Shown here one piece after another: positions 24,401 to 36,944 of a stretch of 64,000 nt of DNA (positions within the stretch are counted from its first letter, which is position 1; every line of letters begins with the position of its first letter). The notes beneath the pieces are model-generated. The model had not been told where the DNA came from. It saw only the letters and a program-made list of their open reading frames with translations, and made no database searches. The stretch is taken from the NCBI GenBank assembly GCA_024741835.1, contig JAENRP010000038.1, forward strand, positions 162,549-226,548, written 5' to 3'. Position numbers and translations under genes: made by a program. Origin of the DNA: Diplocarpon mali. Its lineage: Eukaryota > Ascomycota > Leotiomycetes > Helotiales > Drepanopezizaceae.

Positions 24401-24552
24401 GCCCGCGGCGAGGCAAGTGGCCTGAGGATCTGCCGCAAGCGAGAAGTTCAACAACATATCGCCTCCCTCCCGGTACGAGATGGAGCTCTCACGTGAGGGG
24501 CAGGATGTAAATCTCTCGTCGGGTCATCTCGTTCGTGAACTCCCCTCGCCAC

Positions 24553-26427
24553 CTATCGCTCCGTGACCACAACGCGCACCCCTTTGGAATCCCACTTCGG
24601 ATATGGAACGAGATACGCGTGCGCCATCTGCACGTCCGAGAGGTCGGTCTCGTAGAGCTCAAAGGTAAAGCGGGTAAACACAACTGCCAGGGTGATGTAG
24701 AGCTCTGCTTGAGCCAGGCTCCCGTCGTCAGTCAACCGACCCATCCGCGGCGGAGAAGCACCTACTTGACGCCCGCGCAGGCCCGGGACCCCCTCCCAAA
24801 CGGCACAAAGTACCTCTCCAGCTCGGGCTTGCCGATCCAGCGCTCGGGGAGGAAGTCGTGCGGGCGCGGGAAGATGGCCGCGTTCGTGAGGACGTCGACG
24901 TTGGTCATGGAGACGGCGGTGTTGGGTGGGATGGTCCAGTCGCCGTACTGCAGGGCAGCGTCGGGCGCCCGGCGCGGGTCCCGAGTCGCGATGCCGTGGG
25001 CGAGCCGGACGCCCTCGTGGACACAGCCGCGGAGGTACGGGAGCTGCTCTAGCTTGTGCCAGTCGAGCGGCGTCGTCGGCGTCGAGCCGGCGTCGGCCAG
25101 CTCGCGGCGCAGCCTGTGCAGGATGGCAGGCCTCTTGCTGATGTGGAAGCTCGAGACGGCCAGGGCCCAGGACGTCGTGACGAGACCAGCCGCGATGATG
25201 AGCTGCGCCTCGTCTCCGAGACGGGCATCGGATGTCTCCTCCGGCGGCAGGTCGCTGAAGAGCAGCTCGTGGAAGATGGTGGGATGCGAGACGTGTTTGG
25301 GAGCCTCGTTCAAGCCGTCTCGGATTTCCCGGACTTGCTCGGCCATTTCCTACCGGCTCGTCAGCGCACGAGGTTCGAGGTCCAGCCCGGCCTGGAACGG
25401 GACCTTTCTCATGCCCACCACTGGCAGGATCTCTGGATGCGCTCTCCGGACCAGCCACGGGGGCAGGAGATCAAGGATCGGGAAAACGAAGGGGAAATGC
25501 AGCGCGAACTGCCCAACCGTGTAGACCGCAACCAAGGCCTCGTGGAGCGTATCCTGGAATCCTGGGCTGTCCAGCTGGTCATAGCTCCTCGCAAATGCAT
25601 ACTCCGTGATGATATCCGTCGTGAGTGCCATCAGGGCCCTGCTCAGCGGCAACACCTGGCCGTCCCGATACCTGCCGACCTTCTGGCAGAACTTCTCGAC
25701 CTTTTCCCGGATGACAGGCTGAAAGTCGTCGATCTTCTGGCCCGAGAACATCGGGCTCAGAGCTTTGCGCCTCTGGCGATGGAGATCATGATCGACCGTG
25801 GAGAACGTATCACTGGCGTGCCCGAACCGGCCGGAGAGATACGCATACTTGTGACGCTTGCCACCCCGGCTGTAGAGCGTGTCGTAGTAATCTGGATCGT
25901 CGATATGCAGCTCCGTCGGGGTGATGCGGATGATGGGGCCTGTTTCGCGTTACCCACCGAATCCCCCGCGGGTGCGTAGATATGTATGTGGAAATAGGTA
26001 TGTGCAGAGAGAAGGGCTTGCTGCAGCGACAAAAAAAAAAAAAAAACGCAGGGTCGCACGCACCGTATTGCTTGTGCAGCTGTTGAATCTTCCACGTGAA
26101 CTGTCCCTGCAGTACCACGTCGTAGTAGAACTCGTACCAGTTCGACAACGCCGCGAGCCTGGGGCCGGGGAAGGCCGCCAGCGGGCTCAGGTACAGTCTG
26201 CCCATCGCGATCGAGACGGCGGAGACGACGAGCCCGCACAGGAGGGCGACGGCCAGCTTCACCCTCAGCGCGTCCGGGTGATCCTGGCCCAAGAGAGCCC
26301 CCGGCCTGGGCTGGGCCTCGGGCGCGTGGAGTGGCATGTTCCCAAGATTCTGCTTGGATGCTTCGCGTCGGGGGAGATGGTGAGGATGGACCTCTTTATG
26401 CATCTCCGGGGCCTTGCTGTGCCCCAT
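24553..26427 (-). CDS. cytochrome P450 monooxygenase (trichodiene oxygenase-like class), five exons
   Basis: Exons 26427-26064, 25939-25404, 25349-24766 and 24718-24553 form the coding region; with three introns of 124, 54 and 47 nt the join is in phase, giving 549 residues (four coding exons). An N-terminal membrane anchor ([19 protein letters not shown], about 57-75) precedes the hinge [20 protein letters not shown]. Other motifs are [13 protein letters not shown] (helix C), [11 protein letters not shown] (I helix, about 353-363), EGVR (ExxR, 412-415), FLPERW and the haem loop [10 protein letters not shown] with Cys491. In the I helix the acid normally before the conserved Thr is Val. The anchor would be more typical in position if translation began at 26337 (MPLHAPEAQ, 519 residues). 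The first intron contains a T run of about 18. It resembles trichothecene-pathway-type fungal P450s, but the substrate cannot be inferred. It is 770 bp from the first repeat sequence. Confidence 0.93.
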
Positions 26428-27194
26428 GGCGCTCCTCTGAGGCGATAGGATGGTTTGATCGAGGAGTGGATCATGCGGGGGGCGACAAGGGCATTCTCGC
26501 CAGCACGCCGGGGCGCTTATGCGCTGCTTCTCAGATCCGCAAATCATTGGCCTCGAGATCGACGATTTGGGGGACGACAGCGGCCGAGAGGGCTTCAGAT
26601 CGGCACCGCGTCGAATCTGGTTGCTTCACGTACCAACAGTAGAGGCCGGACGGTTGTAGAGCTGAAGTAAACAAATTGTATGGTCCGAGCTTCCAAACTC
26701 GCTAAGCTTCTCACTTCATATACAGCGGGCCGTACTCTGCACACTGCTCAAGTATCGCGGCCTGTCAACCGCCGGGGAGGCCGTTTGCCTCGACAGAAGG
26801 TATTCGACGCGAGGCAATTGCTTGAACGGGCATCTGAACAAAACCGAGTGTCAACAGCATTTGATGTCGTAGGAATATAGTGAGTATATGTCACGTGGGC
26901 GGGCACGTGCAAAGTCTTGGCATTGGCAGCATTACTCTGCTCTAGACCTCTCCCTCCTCTTAGAATAATCATCAACAACAAATACTGTTGCAGGAATGCC
27001 CGTCACATGTTTGTCACATGATCTGTCACATGACACACCATACACATGATGTGTCATATGACTTGCCACATGACTTAGTGGCAGCCCTTATTAAATAGCT
27101 CGTAGTTAGAGAGCTCTTATGAATCAAGACACCTAACATCGTCGTTTGCACCTTATACTTCTTTGTGCCCTCTCTTCTAGTTTACTATCAAGTT
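26428..27194. other. upstream flank of the P450 gene and transition to the AT-rich block
   Basis: No gene recognised. It contains two CACGTG cores 15 bp apart (26891-26912), the CACATG cluster listed separately, and TATTAAATAG near 27090. Part of it could belong to a solo or terminal LTR (TGTTGCAGG at about 26993), but no second copy is in the window to test this. Confidence 0.45.
27002..27074. promoter_or_regulatory. cluster of CACATG boxes at the edge of the AT-rich block
   Basis: Five CACATG and one CATATG lie within 73 bp, most as TCACATGA or CACATGAC. Such half-palindromic E-box-like clusters occur in fungal LTRs and in promoters. Which applies here is not determined. Confidence 0.4.
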
Positions 27195-27700
27195 TATTAA
27201 GCTTAAGTAAGTCGGCGCAGTAGGTAAAGGAGGCTTCTAGAGGTCGATGGTCGATATATTGGTAAGAGTTAGGGAAGGAAGGTTACCCCTTTCTTTCCTA
27301 TAGCTATATATATATTAATATCCTACTGACTAAGCAGTAGGGTTATATAATAATATATTAGAGTGATAGCTATATTACCTATCTTAATACCCTTACTTAG
27401 ACCTTACTTTAATTGACTTATAGTTGGGAAAATAACAATTATCCTTTTGCGCTAATCCAACTCTTAGGTATCTCTTTAAATTAAAAACAATCAATTAATA
27501 GTAACCTTTATTAAAATCACCAATCTTACTCGCAAGGCGGGACTAGGAGTTAAATTTCTTAAAAGCGTTCCTTTATAAGACTATATGACTTGACTCGCGG
27601 TCTAGGCCTAAGAGTCGATTTAAAAACTTTCCTTTATAAGACTACGTGACCTAACTCGCAGGGCGGGCCTAGGAGTCGTCCTTAAGCCTACTAAGCCCCT
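27195..27700 (-). mobile_element. copia A1, fragment 1 (3' part)
   Basis: Colinear with 59883-60390 of copia A2. It stops exactly at the gypsy-1 LTR, carrying the left copy of the target duplication CCCCT at 27696-27700. It holds three copies of the 23-bp module. The terminal LTR boundary of the copia element could not be set. Confidence 0.8.
27528..27676. repeat. three copies of the 23-bp quasi-palindromic module
   Basis: Copies at 27528-27550, 27593-27615 and about 27654-27676. All run from ACT to AGT with a GGCGGGCCTAGG-like or TCTAGGCCTAAG-like centre. The same three occur in copia A2 at 60216, 60282 and 60343. Here spacing is 65 and 61 bp, not multiples of three, fitting a non-coding part of the element. 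Confidence 0.85.
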
Positions 27701-27993
27701 TGTGACGACTGGGAGTATAACCTCTGCTCGGCACCGATATGTATACGAATCATATAGCAATATTAATAGAACGTCTTAGTAATAACTTAGAATCAATAAC
27801 TACTAAGCCCTAAAGGAGTAGAAGGGTATAGAATATATATATAAAGAAAAGAGGGTTACCTGCTTAAGAGGATCTGAACCAGATGCTAACTAGGGGTAAC
27901 CCGGTTTTTTAGCCTATACTAAGATTGCGCCAAGCTGTAACCGAACCGGGTACAAACCGGGTATAAACTAGCATATAGTAATAATCTGTTATA
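27701..27993 (-). repeat. gypsy-1 3' LTR (left)
   Basis: It is 293 bp and pairs with 33768-34060. About three dozen differences separate the two, all transitions by eye. This copy kept the TGTG terminus. Confidence 0.93.
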
Positions 27994-29925
27994 TTATCCC
28001 CCCTTTTGAAAAAAGCTTGTCCTTAAGCGTCTAACTATAGGTTTATCATTACCTATTTCATTATAATTATCTATACTATTAGTGTAGGCCTATATTTAAT
28101 TAAGAAGCCTTGCGGGCGGGCTTAGGAGGTTTGGATTTTCCAAATGAAATTCGCAAAGCTTGAAAGGCGTATATATAAAATTAGAGGCTAGGTACTATTT
28201 TAAATCAATATTGCGGCCAACCTATAAGGCGCGGTATATAAGCGTACCGGCTTGCTTTTGTATAGTAAGCAGGCTCTCTACTTCGTATTCTTATTCTCTT
28301 ATAATATTAATAGTAAGAGGGGGTTTATTTACTTAATCATTTAGAGGGGTATTAGGGTCCCTTTAGAGGCGATTTAGGTAGAAGATATTATATACCTTTA
28401 TAAAGTTAAGTAGCTTTAATTAGTATAAATTAAACACTTTCTCTACTATCTTAAATGGGCCGGCTTTAGGGAAGCTAAGCTTTTTAAAAGGCCTATCTAT
28501 AAGGTAGGGATGCATATTTAAGTATACTAGATCGCCGACTTCGAAAGTAGTAGGGCGATAAGAGGTATTAGTGGCGTTTCGCATATATTCCTAAGCCTTA
28601 AGGATATAAGATTTAATAAGGGTTTAAGCTTTATAATATCTTGCGGAGTATTTAAAGGCGTCTTATCGATTAAGCTTTTAAAAAGGGGACTCCGAATTAG
28701 GTATATTAAGCTTTTAGTCTTAATTAGTACGCAGAGCGTACTTATGTACTACTTTAAATGGCGATAAGCCACCGAGGGAGTTATAGGGGAGCGTTAGCTA
28801 GGCGAAATCCATTATAGGTAAGAATTCGCTCTAATTGTCTTAATAGTAACTAATAAAGGGGCGGAGGCGTTGCGTAAGGTACTGATTATAATTCTTAGTT
28901 TAGCTGTCGGTTTCTGGGTAGTAGGCCGAACTAAGGGTCAGTTTCGTACTTAAAACGGAAGTAAAAGCTTTTTAAAAGCTTAAGATAAATTAAGGGCCTT
29001 GGTCTAAGGTGATTATTAAAAGGGGACTAAAGTAGCGATATATATAGTATATATAGAGTTAGGCTAACTGATATAAATTAGTAGTCTTTTAGTAGGGTAT
29101 TAAGATTGCCTACTTATTAAACCGATTGATAATTATAAGAACGTTATTATAGCTATGCTTATCTTTATTAAAACTTATATAATTTATAGTTATATGCTCC
29201 TAAGGTCGGCTTAATACTAAGAGGGGTTAGAGTAGACTAGGTTTCTTATCTTAAGGAACTTTACTTCGTCTATAGGTATAGCAGTTCTTATAGTACTAAG
29301 AGATATATCGGCGTAGATTCGGCTAGTAATACTATAAGGAGAGAAGCTAGTAGGTTTTACACGCGCTTAGATGCGCGATAGCAATTTGATTATAAACCTC
29401 TTATATAAGTAGCGTATAGAAGTAGTCTATATTAGGTACTACTAGCTTACTTTAAAAGAGAAGTAAATCTCCTTCTATTATCTAAGGGTTAGTCTTAGTT
29501 AGGGCTATATTAGACCCATTCTAAAGGGCTGCTTAGCAATAGACCTGGTAAGGCCTATATTATTAATTAGTAGCTAGTACTTAGTTAATAATATAGAAAG
29601 TAAAGGAGAAAGCCGAAACTTCTTTAATAGAGACTAGGTTCTTAGCTATAGTCTATTCGCAAAGCTATTTAAAGAGGATTCAAAGGTCAATCTAATCCTA
29701 GTATAATAATATTATAAGGCGGTTATTACGTTTTATTATATTTTGATTATCCAACTTATTAATATAGCGAGTTAGGGCATTAGCAAGAGGGTTTTTAAAG
29801 CCAGGTCGGTAGGTAATTGTAAAGTCGTATTTAGAGAAAAGCTCGGCCTAGCGGGCCTATCGAAAACTAAGGTTTTTTATAATTATAAAGTACTCGAGTG
29901 CTTTATAGTCTATATATACTATGAT

Positions 29926-30126
29926 TTAGTAGGGTGCTCTTGCGAGCTCGGCTTTGAAATGGCCAAATGATCGAATAATAGCTAGTATCTTCTTATTGTA
30001 TATAGCGTAGTTTAGCTCGGCCGGTATTATAGTCTTGCTATAGTAGGTAACTAGGAGCCATTCGGACCCGTATCGCTGTAATAATATAAAGGCGACTATA
30101 CTATTAGAGGTATTAGTTTCTAGCAT
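29926..30126 (-). pseudogene. gypsy-1 RNase H remnant
   Basis: A 66-codon open stretch reads YYSKTIIPAELNYAIYNKKI then LAIIRSFGHFKAEL, the characteristic Ty3/gypsy RNase H block. It lies on the minus strand about 420 bp downstream of the RT YLND motif. The flanking frame is broken by stops. Confidence 0.85.
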
Positions 30127-30549
30127 ATAAGGGAGGTCTTGCTTATAGTGCTAGAGGATTAAGGTATGCGTAAGAGCTTCTTACAGCTATAGGAAGCTTT
30201 GCTTGCATTCGGGAGTGAATCGGAAGGGAATATTATTCTTAGTAAGGTATATTAAAAGGATAGTAATAAGATTATAGTCTTAAATAAAATAATAATAAAA
30301 GTTGTAAAAACTAAAGAATGATTAAATACCTTTTATAATAGAGGGGTAGGTTTAATTCTCTACTACTACTACCTTATTAAGGTTAACCTAAACGCCTTCG
30401 GTAGTGATTATAAAGCTAAGGTACTTAGTCTTTATAATATTAAACTTATACTTCTTTAGGTCGGCCTGCAGTCTTGTATCCGATAATTGCTAAAGGACTC
30501 GTTTTATATGCGATTTATAATTAAGTCGGTTAGTAGAGTAAATAAGGAT

Positions 30550-30561
30550 ATCGTTTAAGTA
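30550..30561 (-). pseudogene. gypsy-1 reverse transcriptase active-site remnant (YLND)
   Basis: The minus strand reads DFYIVYLNDILIYSTN, the Ty3/gypsy RT palm motif with the first catalytic Asp changed to Asn, which needs a single G-to-A change. This substitution alone is expected to abolish polymerase activity. Confidence 0.88.
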
Positions 30562-33500
30562 GACTATATAAAAATCATTAAAGTAATCGAAAAGGATGTC
30601 GTTTATATACCTTTAATAGGTAGCAAGGCTATTAGTAAGGCTAAAAGGAAGTACCTTATACTTATATGCGCTATATTAAGTTCTGAAAGTGGTAAGCTCT
30701 TTAGAGTTAAGGTCCATTCGGATCCGGTAGAAAGCTTGCCGTATATCAAGCTTTATGAAAATCTAGGCGCTAGCTAATCGAGCTAGGGTCTCATCGATTA
30801 AGGGTAAGGGATATCGATCTTTATAAGTAAGGTTATTAAGCATATAGTAGTTAATATAGAATCGTAAGGAGCTATTAGCCTTTTTTACAAATAGTACTAG
30901 CGTAGCATAAAGGGCAGAGGAGGCCTTGATAAATCCTTTATTAAGGTTGTTAATAAGGTACGCCTTTACTATTTCCAGTTTAAGTATAGATATCTTATAT
31001 AAGGGGGAGTATTAGAGGGCCTTTTGAGCACCTTTGGCTATAAGCTCGATTTTATAATTATAAGGTCAATAGGGCGGCAGCGTATTAGAAGCGGCTTTCG
31101 AGAATATATATCAGTACTCCTTATAGGCGGTTAGAATCGGTTTCTCAATTGGTTCAAGGGAGGCAGTTAGAATAGCTATCGAAACCTCTTTATTATAGTA
31201 TCAGTTTAAGAGGGTATCAATTTCTTATTATTAAGTTAGATATTCTTAATTGTCTTAAATTAATTGATTAATTTTATAAAATAAGGTATTAAAAAGCTCT
31301 GCGCTTTGCTAATTCTTAGCTATTATACGAAAAGCATAAGCTGAAATTGCGCATATATTTAAAGATAAAAGGGGAATTTTGCACTTTGCTATCTACTTGC
31401 AGATGCGTTTCAAGGTTGAAATAGAGGAGGGAGCCGAGTTAGGCTTAGTCGTATTAAGCTCTTGCTTTATAATTAATATATTATAGGAGTAGTCCTTAGA
31501 AAAGGTATTACCTTTAACTTAAGGTGGAGTTGGGGTAGAATCGGTAAAAGAGTATTTAATTAAAATAGGAGGTGATTTAAAAGGGAGGTAGGAAAGGGTT
31601 TCCTAGCATCGAGCTTTATACTTAGAAAGGGACCGTTCTAGTGCTATATTATATTGAGTTGCATTTCGCTAATAATATTGATCTAAGTTTTATTATTTAA
31701 TATTAGTGATTTCGATATTCCTTATAAAAGAGACGGTAAGGGGATAGGAATCAGGCTAGGTTAGCTTATAAGAAGTATAATTAATAGAAACTTTATACTC
31801 CTTAAGCTAAGCTCTTTTTAAAATCACTTTATAGTTGCTGAGGTTAGTAATAAGAAAAGGAGTAAAAGATTAAATTTGCTAATTGATATATAGATTAAGC
31901 AGTATATAATAAGTGATAGTACTACCTTAAGAACCGTTGTATCCCTTAACTGAGAAGGGTATAGGGAGTATATAAATCAATAGTTTAAAGAAAGAAGATA
32001 AAGATTTAAGTAACGCCGAATTAATTAAAGTATACCTATTAGTACTTGTATTAATTAATGCTGATACCTTATAAGAAATACCATTCTTTAAAAGTAGGAT
32101 CCGTTTTATTATCGAATTGCCGCTAAGGAGGTTTCTTAAATCAAGGTATCGTATATTACGAAGTGCGCTTAAGAAGGAGGCTTTACTTAGGCAAGGGCGT
32201 TTCCCTTAAGAGTCGAAAGGGAAAAGGGAGCGCTACTATTATCTTATTCGGCCTTAGGGTCCTCCTCTTTATCGCTACTCTATCCTTGGCTATTATTATA
32301 CTTAAGCTTATTAATGCGAGAGTTATAATACTTAAGAGTAATAGAGGGGGATTTTAGCCGTTTATCAAACTGATTTTTTTAATCAGCTAGAGGAGGAGCG
32401 CTAAGGGTATCGGTCTAGCGCAGAGGAAACGAGGGGGTTCTGGACTTAGCGAAACCGAGGGTAGGGGTACTATACTAAGGTCGATTCGGATACGATTTAA
32501 AAAGGTTTCTTAGCAAGGGATTTGATTTATTATTATCTCCTTATTAGGCATTTTTACTAGAATTAGCTTTAGCTTTAATGCCTAATCTCTCTCTATATTA
32601 TATCTGATTATATAGCGTCCTCTTGGCGCGCTATCTGGCGTCTTCTTATTAAATAGCAGTAACCTACTCGTCTAATATCCTAGTCTTATGCCACTTCTAT
32701 ATAAGGGGAGTTCGGAGGCGTTTTAGGATTTTCTTCCTAAGGGCGTTATAAAGTCGACTATTATTATCGATCTTTATTATAGCAGCTAGTCGGGAGAACT
32801 TAAGGTAGAATTCCTAAAAAGACTTATTAGCCTTTATATAAAGGGTAGTAAACTCAATCTCAGCTTCTTTACGTTCTACTAAATTAGTTAAGAACTTAGC
32901 AAGTTGACTTACTAGGGTTTCGGCGGTGATTCGGGCGTCCCTATTAAGTACCTAAGGGGTTAGCCAGTCCTTAGCTATACCTTTAATCTAATTTAAAATG
33001 TAGTTAAGCTAGGCCTATTCCCTATAGAAGTAGGGGTAGTAAAGCTTTAAATTATTAAGTACGCAAGCCTCTTAGTATTTAGCATAGTAATTATAGCTAT
33101 CGGACAGTTTTTAAGTAAGGTTTAGTATATTATAAATATAGGAGAGGTTTGGCTATTAAGCTAGAGGCAAACTAATAGTATATCAATTAGAGGAAGTAGA
33201 AGAAGGATCGTCTTAATTATTGCATTGCTTACTGCGCGCGGTAGAGGAAATAGAAGGAGGTAAGTCGAAGTTTATAAAGCGTTAAGGACGCGTAAGTAAA
33301 CTAAAGGTATTTCGGAGTTTAAGTATAGGTATTTTCTTAATTAATCTTAGGATGCTTTCAAAGGCGCTTCGGAGGTTATTTAAATCTCTTTCTTAATCGA
33401 TTAACTATTAGTATATAGAATTCAGCTTACGGTTATACCTATTACATTCTTTTAATATAGATATGAGTTGTACCTATAGGGAATCTAGTTCGGCTTATAA

Positions 33501-33767
33501 TATAGTGACTTTAAGGCTATTATTATTAGCCAGTAGGAAGTTAGTAGGAAAGGTACTAAGGGTAATATTAGCACCTCCTTAGGGGGGAGAGCAAGGGGTC
33601 TTTAAAGACCGAGTGATAGGAGGAACTATTCTTTAAGCTTATAGCAAGAGCTTAGTATAGGTCTTTTAGTATATTATTATACTTGTTAGGGTTTCGGTCG
33701 ACTACTAGGAATAATATAAATAGATATTATAATGCTATCTCTAGCGAAGCGAAAGAGTTATTAATAA

Positions 33768-34060
33768 TATAACGACTAAGAGTATAACCTTTGCTCGGCA
33801 CTGATACGTATATAAATCATATAGCAATACTAATAGAACGTCTTAATAATAACTTAGAATTAATAACTATTAAGCCTTAAAGGAGTAGAAGGGTATAGAA
33901 TATATATATAAAGAAAAGAGGATCACCTGCTTAAGGGGATCTGAACCGGATGCCAATTAGGGGTAACCTAATTTTTTAGCCTATACCGAGATTGCGCCAA
34001 GCCGTAACCGAACCGGGTACGAACCGGGTACGAACCGGCATATGGTGACAATCCGTCATA
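33768..34060 (-). repeat. gypsy-1 5' LTR (right)
   Basis: It is 293 bp and pairs with 27701-27993. Its outer end CGTCATA is followed directly by the second CCCCT target copy. Its inner end TATAACG corresponds to TGTGACG of the left copy. Confidence 0.93.
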
Positions 34061-34676
34061 CCCCTACTATCTTCTATAACCTTAATATATCTTTAAATGC
34101 TTTAAACTTTGCAACTGTCTTTAATAGCTTTATAAATCCATCTGCTATTATTTGATCAATTAGGATATAAGTGATTAATAACTTATTTTTCGCAATAAGG
34201 TTGCGGATAAAGTAGTAGGTAATATCGATATATTTCGATCGCTTATATAAGTGTAAATTCTTTATAAATACAATTGCCTTTATATTATCTACTTAAAGAT
34301 TAATATAATTCCTATTTTATCTAATATATTTAGTAAAACCTATATCTTTTAGAACTTAGGCAATTTATAATCCTTGCTTGCAATTTGATAATATTAATAT
34401 ATATTCAGCCTTAGTGCTTGCAGTAGCTATTGATTTCTACTTCCTACTTCCTTATAATATAGGTCTACTATATAGTACTACTACGCTTTTAGATATACTT
34501 TTCTAACCTTTTATATTTGCCTAGTCAGAATCGGTATATACCTTAAGCTTTGCGCTTATATATTTCATTAGTCTATATCTTATCTTCTATATGATTATCA
34601 ATCGAAGGTACCTTCTAAGTCGCTTAACTGCATTCTTATATTAAATCGTTAGATCCTTTAGGTTTTGATTAAGTTG
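34061..34676 (-). mobile_element. copia A1, fragment 2 (RNase H region)
   Basis: It lies between gypsy-1 and gypsy-2, and both insertions leave target duplications here (CCCCT at 34061-34065, AGTTG at 34672-34676). The minus strand reads TDSDWANIKG, RKSISKS and KSIATASTKAEY with stops between. These are the Ty1/copia RNase H blocks. It is colinear with copia A2 up to 61000. Confidence 0.88.
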
Positions 34677-34928
34677 TATTACGGCTGGCTCTGGAGCGTA
34701 CAGTAGGGCGAGAATCGAACGCTGACTGTATTACCTCAAGAGGTACGCTATATAATTAAGAAGAAAAGATGAAGAAGAAGAGAGAGTCTCTAGTAGAGCT
34801 CCTCTAGAATAAGTACAGGTGCTTCGCTAGTATGCACGTAATCCAGCCACCTTGCTACCTTAGTATGCACCTGACTTCGATACGTAATATAACCGTTTAC
34901 GTAATATGCATATAATGCGGCTGTAATA
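34677..34928 (-). repeat. gypsy-2 3' LTR (left)
   Basis: It is 252 bp, starts TATTACGGCTGG and ends GCGGCTGTAATA. It pairs with 57261-57512. Confidence 0.93.
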
Positions 34929-36944
34929 CTACCCCCCCCCTTTGAAAAACTACGCCTGCGCAATTGTATCTATAGGCGTATTATCCTTTAGGTCCCTATA
35001 ATCGTCAACTCTATTATTATATGACCTAAGCCAGCTTAATAGCGCCTTTAATAGCCCTTTAGCCTAAACGTTTTTTAAATGGAAATCTTAAATAGCATAC
35101 GGCGCTATTATAGCATTAGAGCATAGGTACCATTCGAGGTCTTTATTAGCTCTTTTCCACTTAATCTAATATTCGAGCTTCTAAGCTCAAATATAAGATC
35201 CAATTATTACTTCTATCTCCTACTCCTCCTATTCTAATAGTACTTTAATTAGGGCAAGAGGTTCCCGAACTTATCCTAGCAAGGGGTTGGGAATATATTT
35301 ACGCAGTAAGTGCAAGTGGAAAATAGGGTAGATCGAATAGAGCGAATCAGGCAATTATAGCTTCTAGCTTTCTCTTAGCTTTTCTAGTACTTTTACTAGG
35401 CCGTACCACTTATTAGAAAGCTTTTAGCTCGGCCGATCGAGCTTCTAGTTTTTAATACTAATTAGTATATTATCTCCTATAGTCTAATCAACTGGCTAGC
35501 AATAGAGGTCTGCAAGCTATTTTATTTTAGCCTATTATACTTAAAGAGATAATTGAGCGAATTGGACTACTTTTTAAGCTCTAATAGCTATACAAAGCGC
35601 TATTTTACGATTTACTTTCTTAGTTGCTATCTATAAAGGCTCTAGGTTAATTAAATTCCAAGAGGAGCAAGCTTTATAGCCGTTTAGCACTTAGAAAGGG
35701 GAAATTTGCCCTAGCGATTCGTAAGGCAAGGTCAATTAGGCAATATCTATTAAAGGCAAGAGACGACTTTAATTATCTTAATAGTATAAGTAGAACAGTC
35801 TAAGGCGTTATTTTAAGTACTGGTTTATAATCTTAGTTTAGCTATCGATATTAAGGTTATAAGCTATAGTTAGCTTGACCTTTATACTTAGTATCTAATA
35901 GAGTTCTTTTTAAAAAGCAGAAACGAATTAAGCGCCTCTATCTAATAGAATCGAGTCGGGTATGCCGAAATAGCGTATCTAATGAATTAAAAACAATTCT
36001 ATAAGGCCTTTTGCATTAACCGTCTTATAGCATAGGATTAATACTGCCTTCTTTAATAATCGGTCTATTATTACTAATGCAAAGTCGTAGCTAAGTTCAT
36101 TAAGCGGAAGCTTTATAAAATCTATTATTAAGTATTAGTAAGCTCATTTAAGAATTAGCAAAGGTTATAAGAAACCGGGGGTCTTATTATAATAAGCTTT
36201 CATTCTCGAATAATAATAGTTCTAGATATAAGTGCTAACGTCGCTGCTAAGGCTTTTCTAATAGTATTTTCTTCCTATTAGAAGTCTTATTTTCCCAATT
36301 CTAGCGTATACGACGCAAGGTTACTTATATATATAACGAATTAGGGCTATCTGCAGTTTAGGAGGTTAGGATAGTATAATAAGTCTACCTTAAAAGAAGA
36401 GTTTGCCTTAGCTAAGTTTATAGTTAAGGCTATGGCTCTACGCCTTATCTCAGAACTTCTATAGCTTAAGGGAGGTCTTATTAGCTTAAATGACCTTATC
36501 GATAATATGGTAGTTCGCTATATTATACTCGACCTTAGACGTCAGGTTAGCAGGTGCCTCTATTAGTAAGATAGGCACAATCGTCACTTATGGGCCAGGC
36601 CTAGGAGTGGAATTGCCTTTAATAGCAAGTACTTCTATAGAGAGCTTGTTATTAGATAAGAGCTACTAGTGGCGTAAAGCTCGTTTCCTAGCCTTAAGAG
36701 GGGTTAGCTCCTAGTCTTAATATAAGAGTGTATTAGCTAGCGTATTTATTATACCTATTTAGTATATAATAAGGAAGTTAAAGTTAACGAAGAACTCCGC
36801 CTAGCGAGCTTGCTAGGCTATTAAGTCCTTAGTTATTATAAAGTACTTAAGGGCTTTATGATTTATATATACGTATACTATTTTCTAAGCCTTAAGTAGC
36901 TTTGCCTTATACTAATAGAACGATCTAAAAATCGCTAAGAGCTC

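Larger units (their letters stand above)
20501..24552. other. 4-kb intergenic stretch with microsatellites, no gene recognised
   Basis: Apart from the simple repeats listed separately, no gene is supportable. A 175-codon plus frame at 22435-22962 has no recognised motif or clear coding bias. An imperfect A/G-rich run is near 23667-23695. CATGTGACC and CACGTGACC lie close together at about 23327-23345. Confidence 0.5.
27701..34060 (-). mobile_element. gypsy-1: complete but inactivated Ty3/gypsy LTR retrotransposon
   Basis: The element is 6360 bp with two 293-bp LTRs and a perfect 5-bp target duplication, CCCCT at 27696-27700 and 34061-34065, interrupting copia A1. The termini are TGTGACG and CGTCATA, an inverted repeat apart from one C-to-T change. 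It reads right to left. A purine tract (AAAAGGGGGG on the minus strand) abuts the left LTR at 27994-28012, as expected for the 3' side. Readable remnants are reverse transcriptase (YLND at 30550-30561), RNase H (29926-30126) and integrase (LDQGP, about 28985-29020). The gag region should lie at about 31.5-33.7 kb but is too decayed to recognise. In-frame stops throughout make it non-functional. Confidence 0.93.

Noticed and set aside
24489..26547. A secondary-metabolite gene cluster around the P450 and the LaeA-like methyltransferase
   Set aside because: The two genes are 4 kb apart with nothing recognisable between them, and no polyketide, peptide or terpene synthase is in the window.
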